Shown here piece by piece: positions 12,458 through 21,750 of a stretch of DNA of 64,000 nucleotides. Both the position numbers and the translations under genes were made by a program. Position 1 is the first letter of the stretch. Each line of letters starts with the position of its first letter. The DNA lies in the NCBI GenBank assembly GCA_947479535.1, contig CANJZQ010000005.1:1-64000 (forward strand). Direction: 5' to 3'. The DNA comes from Oligoflexales bacterium. Lineage in GTDB: Bacteria; Bdellovibrionota_B; Oligoflexia; Oligoflexales; RGVZ01. The notes beneath the pieces are model-generated. The model did no database searches. It was not told where the DNA came from and saw only the letters and a list, made by a program, of their open reading frames with translations.

Positions 12458-14413
12458 CTATTTTTTGGGTTCGCACCCGTCTATGGAACAAAAGTAGTTT
12501 GTGCCATCAGTGTCGCCAACATGATTTTTTCCAGTCACCAGGGCGTTAGCCGCCATCATCATCCAGGGGAATCCTCGTGGATGCCGGCACAGGTCAGCCC
12601 AGGCGGAGGCGAGGACTTTGACGGCACTAATTTCATAACCTTGATCAAGGGTGAATCGCGAAAGCCTTAAAAGGTTTGTCGCCGTAACAGAATTTCCCGA
12701 CGGGGTGGCCTGATCCCAAAGTGATTTCGGACGAAAAAGAAGTGTTTCATCGTCAGCTGGCGCATCGTGATAATTGCCAGATCCACCGTCCCAAAAATTA
12801 CGGTCTTGCCCCGCCTGCAGGGTCACAGCCAGGTCAAGATACTTTGGTGTCCCTGTCGCCGTATAAATTTCAAGCAGGCCCCAGATCACGAAGGCGTAGT
12901 CCTCGAGTTGCGCCGCAAGGTGTCGTCCGTCTTTGACAGGACATCGAACCAGCTCGCCTTCACCGAGGTGAAAGTTTTTTTCGATAAAACCAGCGAGGTC
13001 AATGGCGGCTTTGATGTGCTCGTTGCCTCCAAAGGTGGCGGCACCCCGCGCCAAGGCAGCAAGCACAAGACCATTCCATCCGGCAAGGATCTTGTCATCC
13101 CGAAGTGGGCGGATTCTTTTTGTGCGTGTCGCCAGTAGATCATCGAGAATCGCCTCGGTTGAGGCGTCACTTAGGGGGGCCGAATTCGCAAGGTGCGGGA
13201 TGTTCATTCCCGTCAATGTTTTCAGGCCGGCTGCGGCCTCGAGTTCTGCGGCGTGCGTTTCAAATTCAAAGTTGCCGTGTGGCAGAATGTTGTACCTTTT
13301 GCAAAAGGTGAGAAAGTCATCAGGCTTCAAAATTTCTTTCAGCTCATCCCACGACCAGACGTAAAATTTGCCTTCGGCTTTTTCTGAATCGGCATCTTCG
13401 GCAGAAGCGAAGCCTGAGTCGGGGAGGCGCATATCTCTAACGATATAATCCAGAGTTCGCAGCGCCACGCGCCGGAATTCATCCCTTGCCGGGTCGTCAC
13501 TGAGGGCCTGCCAGGCATCACAGTAGGCGACGGTAAGAAGCGCGTTGTCGTACAGCATCTTTTCAAAGTGAGGAATCAGCCAGCCTTCATCGGTGGCGTA
13601 ACGGTGAAATCCCCCGCCAACATGGTCGTGTATTCCACCCCGGGCCATTCGCCCAAGGGTTGTTGAAACAATTTGGCGCGGCATGGCAGCCTTTGATTCG
13701 TTGGAAGCGCGCAACAGGAACATCAATGCCATTGCGGGAGGAAATTTTGGAGCACCGCCAAAGCCGCCGTTCTCTGGGTCAAAGTTGGATTCGAATTCCT
13801 CGACGGCTTTTGTGATCAGGTCCTGGACTTGGGCCTTTAATGTCTCGTTCGCCGGCGAAGCGTCCCCCGCCCTGCTGCTGCCCTGTCCCTTTAACCAGCT
13901 GGTCAGCCCCGCACCACTTTTGAGCACGTTCTCCCGGTCTTCGTGCCACATGCGGGAAATGTCGGAGAGAACTTTCTTGAAGGCAGACCGTGGAAGGAAG
14001 GTCGTACCCCAAAACGGCTGACCGTCGGGGGTCAAAAAAACGCTCAAAGGCCAGCCCCCCCGGCCAGATATCCCCTGAACGGCAGCCATATGGATCGCGT
14101 CGACGTCGGGACGCTCCTCCCGGTCGACTTTGATGGCTACGAAATCGCGATTCAAGATGGCAGCGACATCATCCTTTTCAAAGGAGTCGCCTTCCATCAC
14201 GTGGCACCAATGGCAGGTGGCATAGCCAATGGAGAGGAACACGGGCTTGTCGGCGGCTTTGGCGGCGGCAAACGTGGCCTTGTCCCACGGCTGCCACCAA
14301 ACAGGGTTGCCGGCGTGTTGCAAAAGATACGGCGATGATTCCCGGTCCAGATTATTGCGACTGACGTCCGCCGGGGTTTTGTCTTCCAGATGATTTTGCG
14401 TCTTTTTAGTCAT
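12458..14413 (-). CDS. Thioredoxin-domain protein, YyaL/SSP411 (DUF255) family
   Basis: The 651-residue protein has an N-terminal thioredoxin-like domain with [19 protein letters not shown] and the redox-type motif [11 protein letters not shown] near residue 60. A long alpha/alpha-toroid-like domain follows that resembles glycoside-processing enzymes ([28 protein letters not shown]). The biochemical role of the family is not established. I start it at the ATG at 14413 because conserved sequence begins soon after; reading farther upstream would overlap the plus-strand glycosyltransferase. First gene of the gcvT/gcvH operon, an association whose meaning is unclear. Confidence 0.9.
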   Translation of the reverse strand: MTKKTQNHLEDKTPADVSRNNLDRESSPYLLQHAGNPVWWQPWDKATFAAAKAADKPVFLSIGYATCHWCHVMEGDSFEKDDVAAILNRDFVAIKVDREERPDVDAIHMAAVQGISGRGGWPLSVFLTPDGQPFWGTTFLPRSAFKKVLSDISRMWHEDRENVLKSGAGLTSWLKGQGSSRAGDASPANETLKAQVQDLITKAVEEFESNFDPENGGFGGAPKFPPAMALMFLLRASNESKAAMPRQIVSTTLGRMARGGIHDHVGGGFHRYATDEGWLIPHFEKMLYDNALLTVAYCDAWQALSDDPARDEFRRVALRTLDYIVRDMRLPDSGFASAEDADSEKAEGKFYVWSWDELKEILKPDDFLTFCKRYNILPHGNFEFETHAAELEAAAGLKTLTGMNIPHLANSAPLSDASTEAILDDLLATRTKRIRPLRDDKILAGWNGLVLAALARGAATFGGNEHIKAAIDLAGFIEKNFHLGEGELVRCPVKDGRHLAAQLEDYAFVIWGLLEIYTATGTPKYLDLAVTLQAGQDRNFWDGGSGNYHDAPADDETLLFRPKSLWDQATPSGNSVTATNLLRLSRFTLDQGYEISAVKVLASAWADLCRHPRGFPWMMMAANALVTGKNHVGDTDGTNYFCSIDGCEPKK

Positions 14414-14485
14414 CGAGGCATTCTGCCATGGCTCTTTCCGTTTGTCCGTCCCGTTGTTAAGATGCAGCCATGTTAGGATACCTCC

Positions 14486-15262
14486 ATGATTGATCTGTCG
14501 GTTGTCATCATTACCCTCAACGAAGAGGCCCGCCTGGGACGTTGTCTGGCCAGACTGCCCGAAGGCGTTGAAGTGGTGGTGCTGGATTCCGGGTCCACGG
14601 ATCTCACGCTCGAGATCGCCTCGGCCCACGGCGCACGGACGGCCGTCCGAGTTTTTGATGACTATGCCAGCCAAAAAAATGCAGCCATCGCCATGGCATC
14701 GCGAGATTGGATTTTGTCTCTCGATGCCGACGAGGTCCTTTCGGAAGAGCTTTCTCGGGGAATTTCCAGTTTTGTGGCATCACGTGAAGCCAAGGAATCA
14801 CGCGATGCCTACCGGTTGACGCGCCGTCTGTTTTTTATGGGGCGCGCGATGCGATTCGGAAAAACTTGCGACGCCCCCGTGAGGCTTTTTCGACGCGGTA
14901 GCGGGAATTTTCATTCAGAAATTCATGAGCAATTCCAACTGGAATCTGGCTCAAATGGTAAAGTCCGGAACAGAAATTTTGGGCGCGGTGCCTGGATCTT
15001 GCATTTCAGTTACGAGAACCTCAGCGATTATTTTGAAAAATTTAATCGCTACACGAGCCGCATTGCTGAACGGAGCCCCGAAAGAAAATTAAACCCGGCC
15101 GCTTTTATGGCCCACGTGATTCGCCCCTTCTTCGAATTTAGTTCTCGTTATGTGCTTAGGCTTGGTTTTCTCGATGGATACCCCGGGTATTGCTACGCCC
15201 TGCTTAGTTCCCTTTACGCTTTCGTCAAATATGCGAAGCGCGTGGAACGAAACCTGAAATGA
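14486..15262 (+). CDS. Family 2 glycosyltransferase (WaaE/KdtX-like)
   Basis: The 258-residue GT-A fold enzyme starts with [18 protein letters not shown], has the nucleotide-sugar region [10 protein letters not shown], the conserved [15 protein letters not shown] stretch and the metal-binding DADE at about residues 80-83. These are typical of LPS-core beta-glucosyltransferases of the WaaE/KdtX group. The C-terminal part is basic with amphipathic helices, consistent with membrane association. The stop overlaps the next glycosyltransferase as ATGA, so the pair likely acts on one glycan. Acceptor and sugar are unknown. Confidence 0.92.
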   Translation: MIDLSVVIITLNEEARLGRCLARLPEGVEVVVLDSGSTDLTLEIASAHGARTAVRVFDDYASQKNAAIAMASRDWILSLDADEVLSEELSRGISSFVASREAKESRDAYRLTRRLFFMGRAMRFGKTCDAPVRLFRRGSGNFHSEIHEQFQLESGSNGKVRNRNFGRGAWILHFSYENLSDYFEKFNRYTSRIAERSPERKLNPAAFMAHVIRPFFEFSSRYVLRLGFLDGYPGYCYALLSSLYAFVKYAKRVERNLK

Positions 15263-16380
15263 AAAAATCAGCCGGGCACTCTTCCGTGATCGCACATCTT
15301 TTGTCCAACCGCTGGAATTCGGCCATCACAGAATATGCTGTGCATGCGGCGCGAGCACTGCAACTGGCTGGATTTTCGCAGGTGATGGTGGCCCTCAAGG
15401 GCAGTGCCGGTGCTCGCAGGGCCGCTGCTGCCGGGATCAGGGTGGTTGAAGTTGACGGTTTTTCGATGGTGCACCTGCCGGAGATTGTCCGCGGGATCCA
15501 TCACGGACTTCCGATGGGGCAGACCCTCAAGGCGGCCTTTGTCTACGGCGGCCCCGAGACGTTTATCTCAAAGTGGATCAAGGCCACGAACGCCGGCGTT
15601 AAAGTCATTCGTTTTCGCGGTGATGATCGCGATGCTGCGGCAAAACCTGGTGGCATGATGCAGAGGCTGTCGCAGGGCCATGTCGATGTTTTACTGGCAC
15701 CGTCGGACTTCATCGCGCGGCGCTTGGATTCCCGCGCAAGAAAGGTTGAACCTGGAATCGATTTGGACAGGATTCATCGGGAGAAATCCGCGGATCCTGG
15801 TCCGCGGGGACGGTCTACGTGTGTGATCCTTGGTCGGCTCGATCCCGTAAAGGGGCATGGGGTTTTTTTCCGTCTATTTGCTCAAATGCTGGCCCGCAAA
15901 GGGCAGGACCGTTACAACCTGGCCGTCGTTGGCGAACCAGAGAACCTCTCCGTGGAAGCGCTTGAGGACCAGGCGCGCGAGGCTGGTTTGACCCTTGGGC
16001 GGGATGTGACTTTTACTGCCGCCCGAGTGGACGACATCAACTCCCTTTTGTCGTCAGCCTGTGCCGGCGTTGTTTGCAGCACTGGATCGGAAATTATTTG
16101 TCGTGTGGCCCAGGAGTTTTTAGTGTGTGGGACACCGGTTGTCATTTCTGGGGTTGGGTCACTGCGGGAAATTCCACGGCCATCGGACGGGTTTGACTAC
16201 GGCGGCCTTAAGTCCCCAGAAATCGAAGATGGGCTTTGGGACTTTCTGGAAAAAGCGCGGCTTGAAACCCGTGAAATCCGCGAAGCCAGAGCCGCGGCGT
16301 CTGCAAAAAGATTTGGCCTTGAGGCCATGGGCAAGGGCCTTGCCGGGGTCTTGTCAGAGCTTGGCATCCATCCGATTTAA
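15259..16380 (+). CDS. GT-B glycosyltransferase (family 1/4 type)
   Basis: This 373-residue protein has the GT-B layout. The N-terminal acceptor domain opens with IAHLLSNRWNSAITEYAVHAA. The C-terminal nucleotide-sugar domain carries CVILGRLDPVKGHGVFFRLF, YNLAVVGEPE and CRVAQEFLVCGTPVVISGVGSLREI, where the conserved Glu of the EX7E-type motif falls. Translation is coupled to the preceding GT2 gene by the ATGA overlap. Likely cytoplasmic-face addition of a sugar to LPS or another envelope glycan, which is inferred from context. No recognisable terminator follows, only a small T-loop hairpin at 16390-16407. Confidence 0.9.
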   Translation: MKKSAGHSSVIAHLLSNRWNSAITEYAVHAARALQLAGFSQVMVALKGSAGARRAAAAGIRVVEVDGFSMVHLPEIVRGIHHGLPMGQTLKAAFVYGGPETFISKWIKATNAGVKVIRFRGDDRDAAAKPGGMMQRLSQGHVDVLLAPSDFIARRLDSRARKVEPGIDLDRIHREKSADPGPRGRSTCVILGRLDPVKGHGVFFRLFAQMLARKGQDRYNLAVVGEPENLSVEALEDQAREAGLTLGRDVTFTAARVDDINSLLSSACAGVVCSTGSEIICRVAQEFLVCGTPVVISGVGSLREIPRPSDGFDYGGLKSPEIEDGLWDFLEKARLETREIREARAAASAKRFGLEAMGKGLAGVLSELGIHPI

Positions 16381-16515
16381 TTGGGCCAGGCTCATTTTTT
16401 TATGAGCAACCAAAAGCCCGCCCGGCCTTGCTCCATTTCCTTCCACGAGCACTCCCCTAATATTCTCTGACCCTTTGCCGAATTGTTTGGCAGGGATCTG
16501 AGGAGTTCCCCGGAC

Positions 16516-17229
16516 ATGAAGAAATTTTCTTTAGCGCCACTTGGGTATTTTGGCTTTTTTTTAGCGATGATTTTATTCCCGGCTTTTCACGCATCAGCAC
16601 AGGACGTGGAAGCTGGATTGAAGACCATTTACCTGAATTCTGACTATGCGCTGACAACCCACAAGAGCAAACTTGTTGGCTCAAATGACACGGGTTCATC
16701 GCTTCGCTACAGCCTTGGCTTTAATGTTGGCGATCAGAAAGAGTTGGGCGTGGTCCTTCAAACAGAATCATCAGCAATTAAGTTCTTGCTCAATGACACT
16801 TCGACGTCCCTTCTCTTCAGGGACACGCGGATCACTTACAGGTTGGGATACTTTTATTTTGGTGCAGTTTCGGGTTACGCCGAAGCGGGAGCTGTGGCCG
16901 CCGATGGTACGGATATGTTTTCAGGCCGCGGCACGGGGTACGGCTATATTGCAGGTGCTTACCTTCCGGTTGGCGGACGTTCCCTGCTGCAGATCGACGT
17001 CGCCTCGGTCGGCACGTCCAGTTTTCTAAATAAGGATGAGTCGGTCACAGTTTCTCTTGGGTCACGATTGGACATAGATATTTCAGGGCACATTCCGATT
17101 TCAAAGAAATTCATGACGTTGGATCTTGGCTACAGGCAGCGAAGCCTGCCAATCGTTTACAACAACACGTCCTACACCGAGGCCATGCAGAAGACTTACA
17201 TCGGTTTCACTGTGGGCAATGAAATTTAA
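16516..17229 (+). CDS. Secreted, probable outer-membrane beta-barrel protein
   Basis: I do not recognise a named family. The 237-residue protein starts at the ATG with AGGAG ten bases upstream and has a clear signal peptide (about residues 1-27, ending SAQ before DVEAG). The mature part is rich in alternating aromatic and polar residues, for example FRDTRITYRLGYFYFGAVSG and KKFMTLDLGYRQRSLP, as in small outer-membrane barrels. It stands alone, converging with ftsK. A longer TTG start at 16483 would spoil the signal peptide. Confidence 0.7.
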   Translation: MKKFSLAPLGYFGFFLAMILFPAFHASAQDVEAGLKTIYLNSDYALTTHKSKLVGSNDTGSSLRYSLGFNVGDQKELGVVLQTESSAIKFLLNDTSTSLLFRDTRITYRLGYFYFGAVSGYAEAGAVAADGTDMFSGRGTGYGYIAGAYLPVGGRSLLQIDVASVGTSSFLNKDESVTVSLGSRLDIDISGHIPISKKFMTLDLGYRQRSLPIVYNNTSYTEAMQKTYIGFTVGNEI

Positions 17230-17263
17230 ACATTGCCCCGGGCGGCCATCGATTAGCCTTTGA

Positions 17264-19603
17264 TCAAGCGGAGGGCCCCAGCCACCGCCGCGGTTTTGCC
17301 CCGTCAGCCTTTGCCACCAGGCCGCATCGCTCCATATGTTCCACGATTCGTGCCGCCCTGTTGTAGCCGATCTTTAAATGGCGCTGCAAAAAGGAGGCAC
17401 TGACCACACCGTGGCTCTGGGCAATCTGCATGGCTTCACTATATTTTGGATCATCCTCGCAGTCATTCCCGGGCAAGTTTTCATGCTCTCCGGCGCGGTC
17501 CCTTTGAACCTCTTCGTCGATCCAGGTCATGATCGAATCATCATAGGCCACAACACCAGAAGCCTTGAGGGTGGCAACAAGTCCCAGAACCTCCTCGTCG
17601 CCGACCAGTGCGCCTTGAATTCGTTCCAGGCGGCCGGAACCAGGCCTTTGAAAAAGCATGTCGCCGCGCCCAAGAAGTTTCTCGGCGCCGACCTGGTCGA
17701 GAATCGTGCGGCTGTCATGTTTTGACACGACCTGGAAGGACAGGCGGCACGGCAGGTTTGCCTTAATGACGCCCGTGATGATGTCAACCGATGGACGCTG
17801 CGTCGCAAGCACCATGTGGATGCCACTTGCGCGGGCTTTTTGCGCCAGGCGTTGGATGGAGGACTCAACGTCTTTTGGTGCAGTCATCATGAGATCGGCA
17901 AGTTCGTCAATGACCAGAAGGATGTACGGGAGGCGCTCGATTTGATCGGATCCTGACACGGCACGTATTTCTTCACGGCGAGAAGGGCTGGCCTGGTCGA
18001 GAAACTGGTTGAATCCTGCAATATTTCTTACCGATGCGAACTGCATGAGTCGGTATCTGCGCTCCATTTCTGCAGCAGCCCATTTCAGTGCGTGTGAGGC
18101 CCGGTCCGGCTCAGTGATCACGGGCATCAAAAGATGCGGGATGCCTTCATAGACGGACAGTTCAAGCATCTTTGGATCAACCAAGATCATCCGGACATCA
18201 GCTGGCGACGACTTCATGACGACGCTGCAAATCAGTGAATTGATCGCAACACTCTTGCCGGCTCCTGTGGCCCCAGCCATGAGCAGGTGCGGCATCGACG
18301 TAAGGTCGGCACTCACAGGTTGACCACTCAGAGATTTACCCATGGCAAAAACAAGAGGGCTCGGACTGTTTTGAAAAGAATCAGAACGGATGATGTCTCC
18401 AAGATAAACCGTCTCGCGGCGCGAGTTGGGCACTTGAACGCCAAGGGCTCTTTTTCCTGGTACCGGATTAATGAAGATGGAGTCGACCTTGAGCGATAGT
18501 GCCAAATCGTCAATCAGGCTTAGGACGCGTGATTGTTTGACGCCGGCATCTGGTTGGAATTCAAAGACCGTAACCACTGGTCCCGGTTGATAGCCGATGA
18601 TTTTTCCTGCAACTCCAAAGTCAGAAAAAGTTTTGGTGAGCAGGGCAGCGGTTTGCTCGATGTCTTTTTGAGTGGGTACAACGGCCGAGGGATCTTTAGC
18701 TTTTGCTGCGGATTGGAAAATCTCAGAGGACGGTATTTTGTATTTAACGGGTTTCGAGGACTCCCGGCGGGAATCCGGTGATTCCTTGGCCTTGGTGGTC
18801 TCCTTGTTGGTGTGGATCTCTTCAACAAAATGTTGGTCTTCGTGGAATTCAAATGGTGTCGATTCAATCTCGGCGAGGGGAATGGTCCGGATCGATGTTG
18901 CGCCCACTTCATCGGCGCGGTTTGCCTCATCAGAAGCCGAGGCATTTCGTCGCCGCAGGGTTGCCGACACAATGTGGACGATCGGACGGTTGGCGATCAA
19001 AATGAGGGACGTTGAACCTAGAACCACAAATGCAACCAGGCTGCCGGCATGCCCGAGCAGGCTTGCGGCTTTTATCGAAAGTAGTTTACCAATCATCCCA
19101 CCGGCAGAAATTGGGACACCGCGCCAGTCGATCTCGCCCCGGACGGTGTCTAGTGCCGCGCTGACCACGACAATCAGGCACAGGATTCCGAATCCCTCAG
19201 CCCAGGCGTTGGTGGCCGGGTGGATGGATTGCTCCAGTGATGCAGCTGGGAATTCGGACTGACGGCGCCGCCATCCGCGAGTGGCGGTAAAAGCGATTGC
19301 CGCCGGGGCTAGAAAAGATGCGCAGCCCAGGAAGAAAAAGCAAAATGACGCGAGCCCTGCGCCGAGGCTTCCCGCGAGGTTGGACACCCTTGTGGCAGGA
19401 GGCCAGGTGGCCGCAAAATAACTGCGATCGGCAGGGTTGAAGCTGGCGAAGGCTAGACCCAGGAAAAGGGCAAAACCGAGCAAGGTCAAGAACGACAGGT
19501 CTACAAAAACAGAACTGCGGCTGGCATTTCGAAAATCAGCAACGAAGGTTCTTTTTAGGCGCAAGAGGATGGAGGCGGACGAAGGCTGTGAGGTAGATGA
19601 CAT
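17264..19603 (-). CDS. ftsK: DNA translocase FtsK
   Basis: FtsK pumps chromosome termini through the closing septum and activates dimer resolution. The 779-residue protein has about four N-terminal membrane segments within residues 30-220, a short acidic/Lys linker, and the RecA-like motor. Walker A GATGAGKSVAINSL lies near residue 440, Walker B is in PYILLVIDELADLMM and LATQRPSVDIITG follows. The C-terminal gamma winged helix (GYNRAARIVEHMERCGLV), which reads KOPS orientation sequences, is intact. The linker is short compared with E. coli. An upstream small gene on the same strand may share its transcript. Confidence 0.97.
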   Translation of the reverse strand: MSSTSQPSSASILLRLKRTFVADFRNASRSSVFVDLSFLTLLGFALFLGLAFASFNPADRSYFAATWPPATRVSNLAGSLGAGLASFCFFFLGCASFLAPAAIAFTATRGWRRRQSEFPAASLEQSIHPATNAWAEGFGILCLIVVVSAALDTVRGEIDWRGVPISAGGMIGKLLSIKAASLLGHAGSLVAFVVLGSTSLILIANRPIVHIVSATLRRRNASASDEANRADEVGATSIRTIPLAEIESTPFEFHEDQHFVEEIHTNKETTKAKESPDSRRESSKPVKYKIPSSEIFQSAAKAKDPSAVVPTQKDIEQTAALLTKTFSDFGVAGKIIGYQPGPVVTVFEFQPDAGVKQSRVLSLIDDLALSLKVDSIFINPVPGKRALGVQVPNSRRETVYLGDIIRSDSFQNSPSPLVFAMGKSLSGQPVSADLTSMPHLLMAGATGAGKSVAINSLICSVVMKSSPADVRMILVDPKMLELSVYEGIPHLLMPVITEPDRASHALKWAAAEMERRYRLMQFASVRNIAGFNQFLDQASPSRREEIRAVSGSDQIERLPYILLVIDELADLMMTAPKDVESSIQRLAQKARASGIHMVLATQRPSVDIITGVIKANLPCRLSFQVVSKHDSRTILDQVGAEKLLGRGDMLFQRPGSGRLERIQGALVGDEEVLGLVATLKASGVVAYDDSIMTWIDEEVQRDRAGEHENLPGNDCEDDPKYSEAMQIAQSHGVVSASFLQRHLKIGYNRAARIVEHMERCGLVAKADGAKPRRWLGPSA

Positions 19604-19641
19604 GGGCCACTCCTTTGGCCTTCAATTGTAACTTAATCTGG

Positions 19642-19676
19642 GAAGAAAGGATCCTTCGCCTGCGGCTCAGGATGAC
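19642..19676. repeat. Dispersed repeat copy (AAGGATCCTT family)
   Basis: A single copy, with core AAAGGATCCTTCG followed by a Gly/Cys-rich arm and CAGGATGAC. It belongs to the same family as the cluster at 54585-54962. It lies between ftsK and the small gene at 19758, both on the minus strand, and runs directly into the 18-base tandem repeat. Confidence 0.75.
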
Positions 19677-19739
19677 GGTGGCGCTCAGGATGACGGTGGA
19701 GCCCAGGATGACGGTGGAGCCCAGGATGACGGTGGCGCC
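19668..19739. repeat. Four tandem 18-bp units
   Basis: Four consecutive units of CAGGATGACGGTGGAGCC (varying at the fifteenth and last bases) fill 72 bases, followed by a decayed fifth unit. The unit begins with the last nine bases of the dispersed repeat copy it abuts, so it probably arose by slippage from that copy. It is not a CRISPR: there are no spacers. Confidence 0.85.
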
Positions 19740-19757
19740 CAAGACGACAAGGAAACT

Positions 19758-20138
19758 TCAGTTTAAACTGCGCTTCAGGGCAGAGCCCCAAAGCTCAAGG
19801 CCGCATTGGTAGATCATAAATAGCGCCAGTTTTTTGTCCTGTGGCAGCAATTGAACCCGACGGCGAATGACATCGATGTTGTTGATCCGCAGCAGCCTTA
19901 TGGCCTGGGCTTCGATTCTTTCATCCATTTTTTCAGCGATTTCTCCGTTGAGTTCCGAGGCCCAGCTGTTTTTACCTTGAGCCATGGACTGACGAAATGC
20001 GATCAGATCGGCATCTTGGAAAAGGATATGATTGCCCCGGATGCCCTCTTCATAGATGACATGCCAGATCTGCGGCAGCCACTCGAAGCCATTCGGAGTC
20101 GCCATCATTCTTTCAATTGCCGCCCGGTAGTCTGCCAT
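19758..20138 (-). CDS. Small uncharacterised protein (126 aa)
   Basis: I do not recognise this family. The ATG at 20138 is chosen over one seven codons upstream because GAGGTG sits seven bases before it. The protein is soluble-looking and helical, with a Trp/Ile-rich N-terminal part (GFEWLPQIWHVIYEEG), an amphipathic middle (ELNGEIAEKMDERIEAQAIRL) and a basic C-terminus. It has no signal peptide or metal motif. It precedes ftsK on the same strand, separated by the repeat array. Confidence 0.65.
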   Translation of the reverse strand: MADYRAAIERMMATPNGFEWLPQIWHVIYEEGIRGNHILFQDADLIAFRQSMAQGKNSWASELNGEIAEKMDERIEAQAIRLLRINNIDVIRRRVQLLPQDKKLALFMIYQCGLELWGSALKRSLN

Positions 20139-20323
20139 TTTGTCACCTCGCAAGTTCAACCTGACGGCAGATAATGCAAGTCGATCGCCAGTGGGGCGGC
20201 CAGGGTGGTTTTCCCTAAACCTCTGTAATTGCGATTATTTTTTTGAGAGTTCGCGCCGAAAGCGCTTTTTCAGGCGGATGCGTTGCTGATTTTACCGGGC
20301 TAGTGACTGCACATTAGACAGCT

Positions 20324-21352
20324 TCAGAACAGGGTCGGCTGGTCGTTCTGGAAAAGTGGGCGAACCTTTGGACAAACGGTCTTCATTTCCTCGACGTAGC
20401 GCTTGGCATAAGGACCCGTGAAGTAGAGTTCTTTTGGTCCGACTGCGGCGATGACTTCCCGCAATTCCACGCCGTCACAGGCGTTGCTGAAATAGAACCT
20501 CTCGACGCTGCGCTTCATCGACGGCGAGAGCTGGGCCTCACCGGAGGTCTGCTCAATCAAGAAAACGGGACCCTCTGGCAATCGCGACCGAAAGTGGCCG
20601 GGTTTGGTCGGAGCCGGCCAAATGACGGGCTTGTTGCGGTGCGCGCTTCTTGCCGAATAGGGCGTGTATTTGCCGAGCGGAGAACCGCAGGCCTCATACA
20701 CTTTGTTAATTCGGTGGATCGTCGGATGCACAGCGACCTGAATGCCCTCGTCGCTGAGGATTTTGGTCAACTCCTGGGCGATGGCCGCCGGCCTGCACAA
20801 AATCGTCGGACATTGGCCATTTTTCAGCGTTGATTTAACCGCCTCGACAAAGCGGTCGCGCTCTTTTTTCCGGTTCGGCAGCGCTTGATTCGGATCTGGA
20901 TGGTAGGCATTCAAAATCAGGGTGTGCGCTTTTTTTAGCTGCATCTGGCGGACCGTACCGCTTTTTTGAGTTTGCAGATAAGGCGCATACAGAAGGCGTC
21001 CCTGCTCGGTCTCGACGTAAAGAGAGGCTCCACCAAGGATGCCACCCGATGGCAACAGCTCCATCCTCAACCTGCCGATGGAAAAGGGACGGTTGTACTG
21101 GCAGACAAGGGCGTTGTGGGTATGTGGGGCGTTCTTTTGTGCGGCAAGGATTTTCAGTGTTTCTTCGGTGGTGATGATTTGCGGGACCTTCACCTTCATT
21201 TGGATTTCAGCAGAGGACACAAAAGACAGTTGTCCGTTCACCTTTGAATCAAACCACAAGATTGAATTGGACAAATGAATCCCGTCATCCGTTGAACGGA
21301 TGGGGATCGAGCCTGCCTTGGCAGGTGCTGGTTGTGCTTTTGGTGTCACCAT
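20324..21352 (-). CDS. Degenerate metallo-beta-lactamase/beta-CASP exonuclease-like protein
   Basis: The 342-residue protein follows the layout of ligase-associated MBL-fold DNA exonucleases. A region FSIGRLRMELLPSGGILGGA lies where those enzymes have a PAGHVLGSA-type motif. The strand segment GRLLYAPYLQ sits where GDY is expected, a beta-CASP-like middle runs TILCRPAAIAQELTKIL, and a late FSNACDGVELREVIAAV lies where SDHAD is usual. The HxHxDH motif and other metal ligands are not visible, so it is probably not an active metallo-nuclease. It may bind nucleic acid or a partner. It is preceded by a 63-residue gene on the same strand. Confidence 0.62.
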   Translation of the reverse strand: MVTPKAQPAPAKAGSIPIRSTDDGIHLSNSILWFDSKVNGQLSFVSSAEIQMKVKVPQIITTEETLKILAAQKNAPHTHNALVCQYNRPFSIGRLRMELLPSGGILGGASLYVETEQGRLLYAPYLQTQKSGTVRQMQLKKAHTLILNAYHPDPNQALPNRKKERDRFVEAVKSTLKNGQCPTILCRPAAIAQELTKILSDEGIQVAVHPTIHRINKVYEACGSPLGKYTPYSARSAHRNKPVIWPAPTKPGHFRSRLPEGPVFLIEQTSGEAQLSPSMKRSVERFYFSNACDGVELREVIAAVGPKELYFTGPYAKRYVEEMKTVCPKVRPLFQNDQPTLF

Positions 21353-21446
21353 ACTTCATGACTATAGACACCGCTGGAAGCCTTGGTCAAGGCCACAGGA
21401 TCAAAGGAAAATCCATTATTTCCGTCAGGTTGACCCGCACGGCGGT

Positions 21447-21638
21447 TTAGCGGCGGTTTTCGGCAGAAGTCCGGTTCGCGTACTTGGAGTAATAGATAAC
21501 GTGCCAATAAAATTCATCAAAAGGGGCAATCCCCTCGGTTGAGCCGCCGTTCAAATCGCGGTAAAGTGCAATGTAGTCCTTGTAGCGCTTTGCGACGAGG
21601 TCAAAAACAACCCTGCGATTTTCATAGGTTATGCCCAC
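21447..21638 (-). CDS. Small conserved-looking protein (63 aa)
   Basis: A short reading frame begins with GTG, and a perfect AGGAGG lies five bases upstream, the best ribosome binding site in this stretch. The product is soluble with aromatic clusters (YRDLNGG, FDEFYWHVIYYSKYANR). No family is recognised. It could be co-transcribed with the degenerate MBL gene 94 bases downstream. The strong site is the main reason for calling it real. Confidence 0.55.
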   Translation of the reverse strand: MGITYENRRVVFDLVAKRYKDYIALYRDLNGGSTEGIAPFDEFYWHVIYYSKYANRTSAENRR

Positions 21639-21750
21639 AGTTACCTCCTGAGACTGGTATCGGTAGTTTCTGAAAAAAATTGAACGGCTTTCCTCTAATA
21701 AATAGCCTTAAAAGTTGAGCAACTTCCTTTTGCAGAGTTAAATTGGCGAC

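Noticed and set aside
12458..14413. Glycoside hydrolase assignment based on the toroid-like C-terminal domain
   Set aside because: The N-terminal CHWCHVM thioredoxin-like domain and overall order match the YyaL/SSP411 family, which has no proven glycosidase activity.
14414..14674. N-terminal extension of the YyaL-like protein by 87 codons
   Set aside because: It overlaps the opposite-strand glycosyltransferase start, has no family similarity, and the conserved sequence begins after the ATG at 14413.
16390..16407. Terminator after the second glycosyltransferase
   Set aside because: GCTCAT/ATGAGC with a six-T loop has the T run in the loop instead of after the stem, so it is not a normal intrinsic terminator.
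19668..19739. CRISPR-like array
   Set aside because: Units are contiguous with no spacers, and no cas genes are present.
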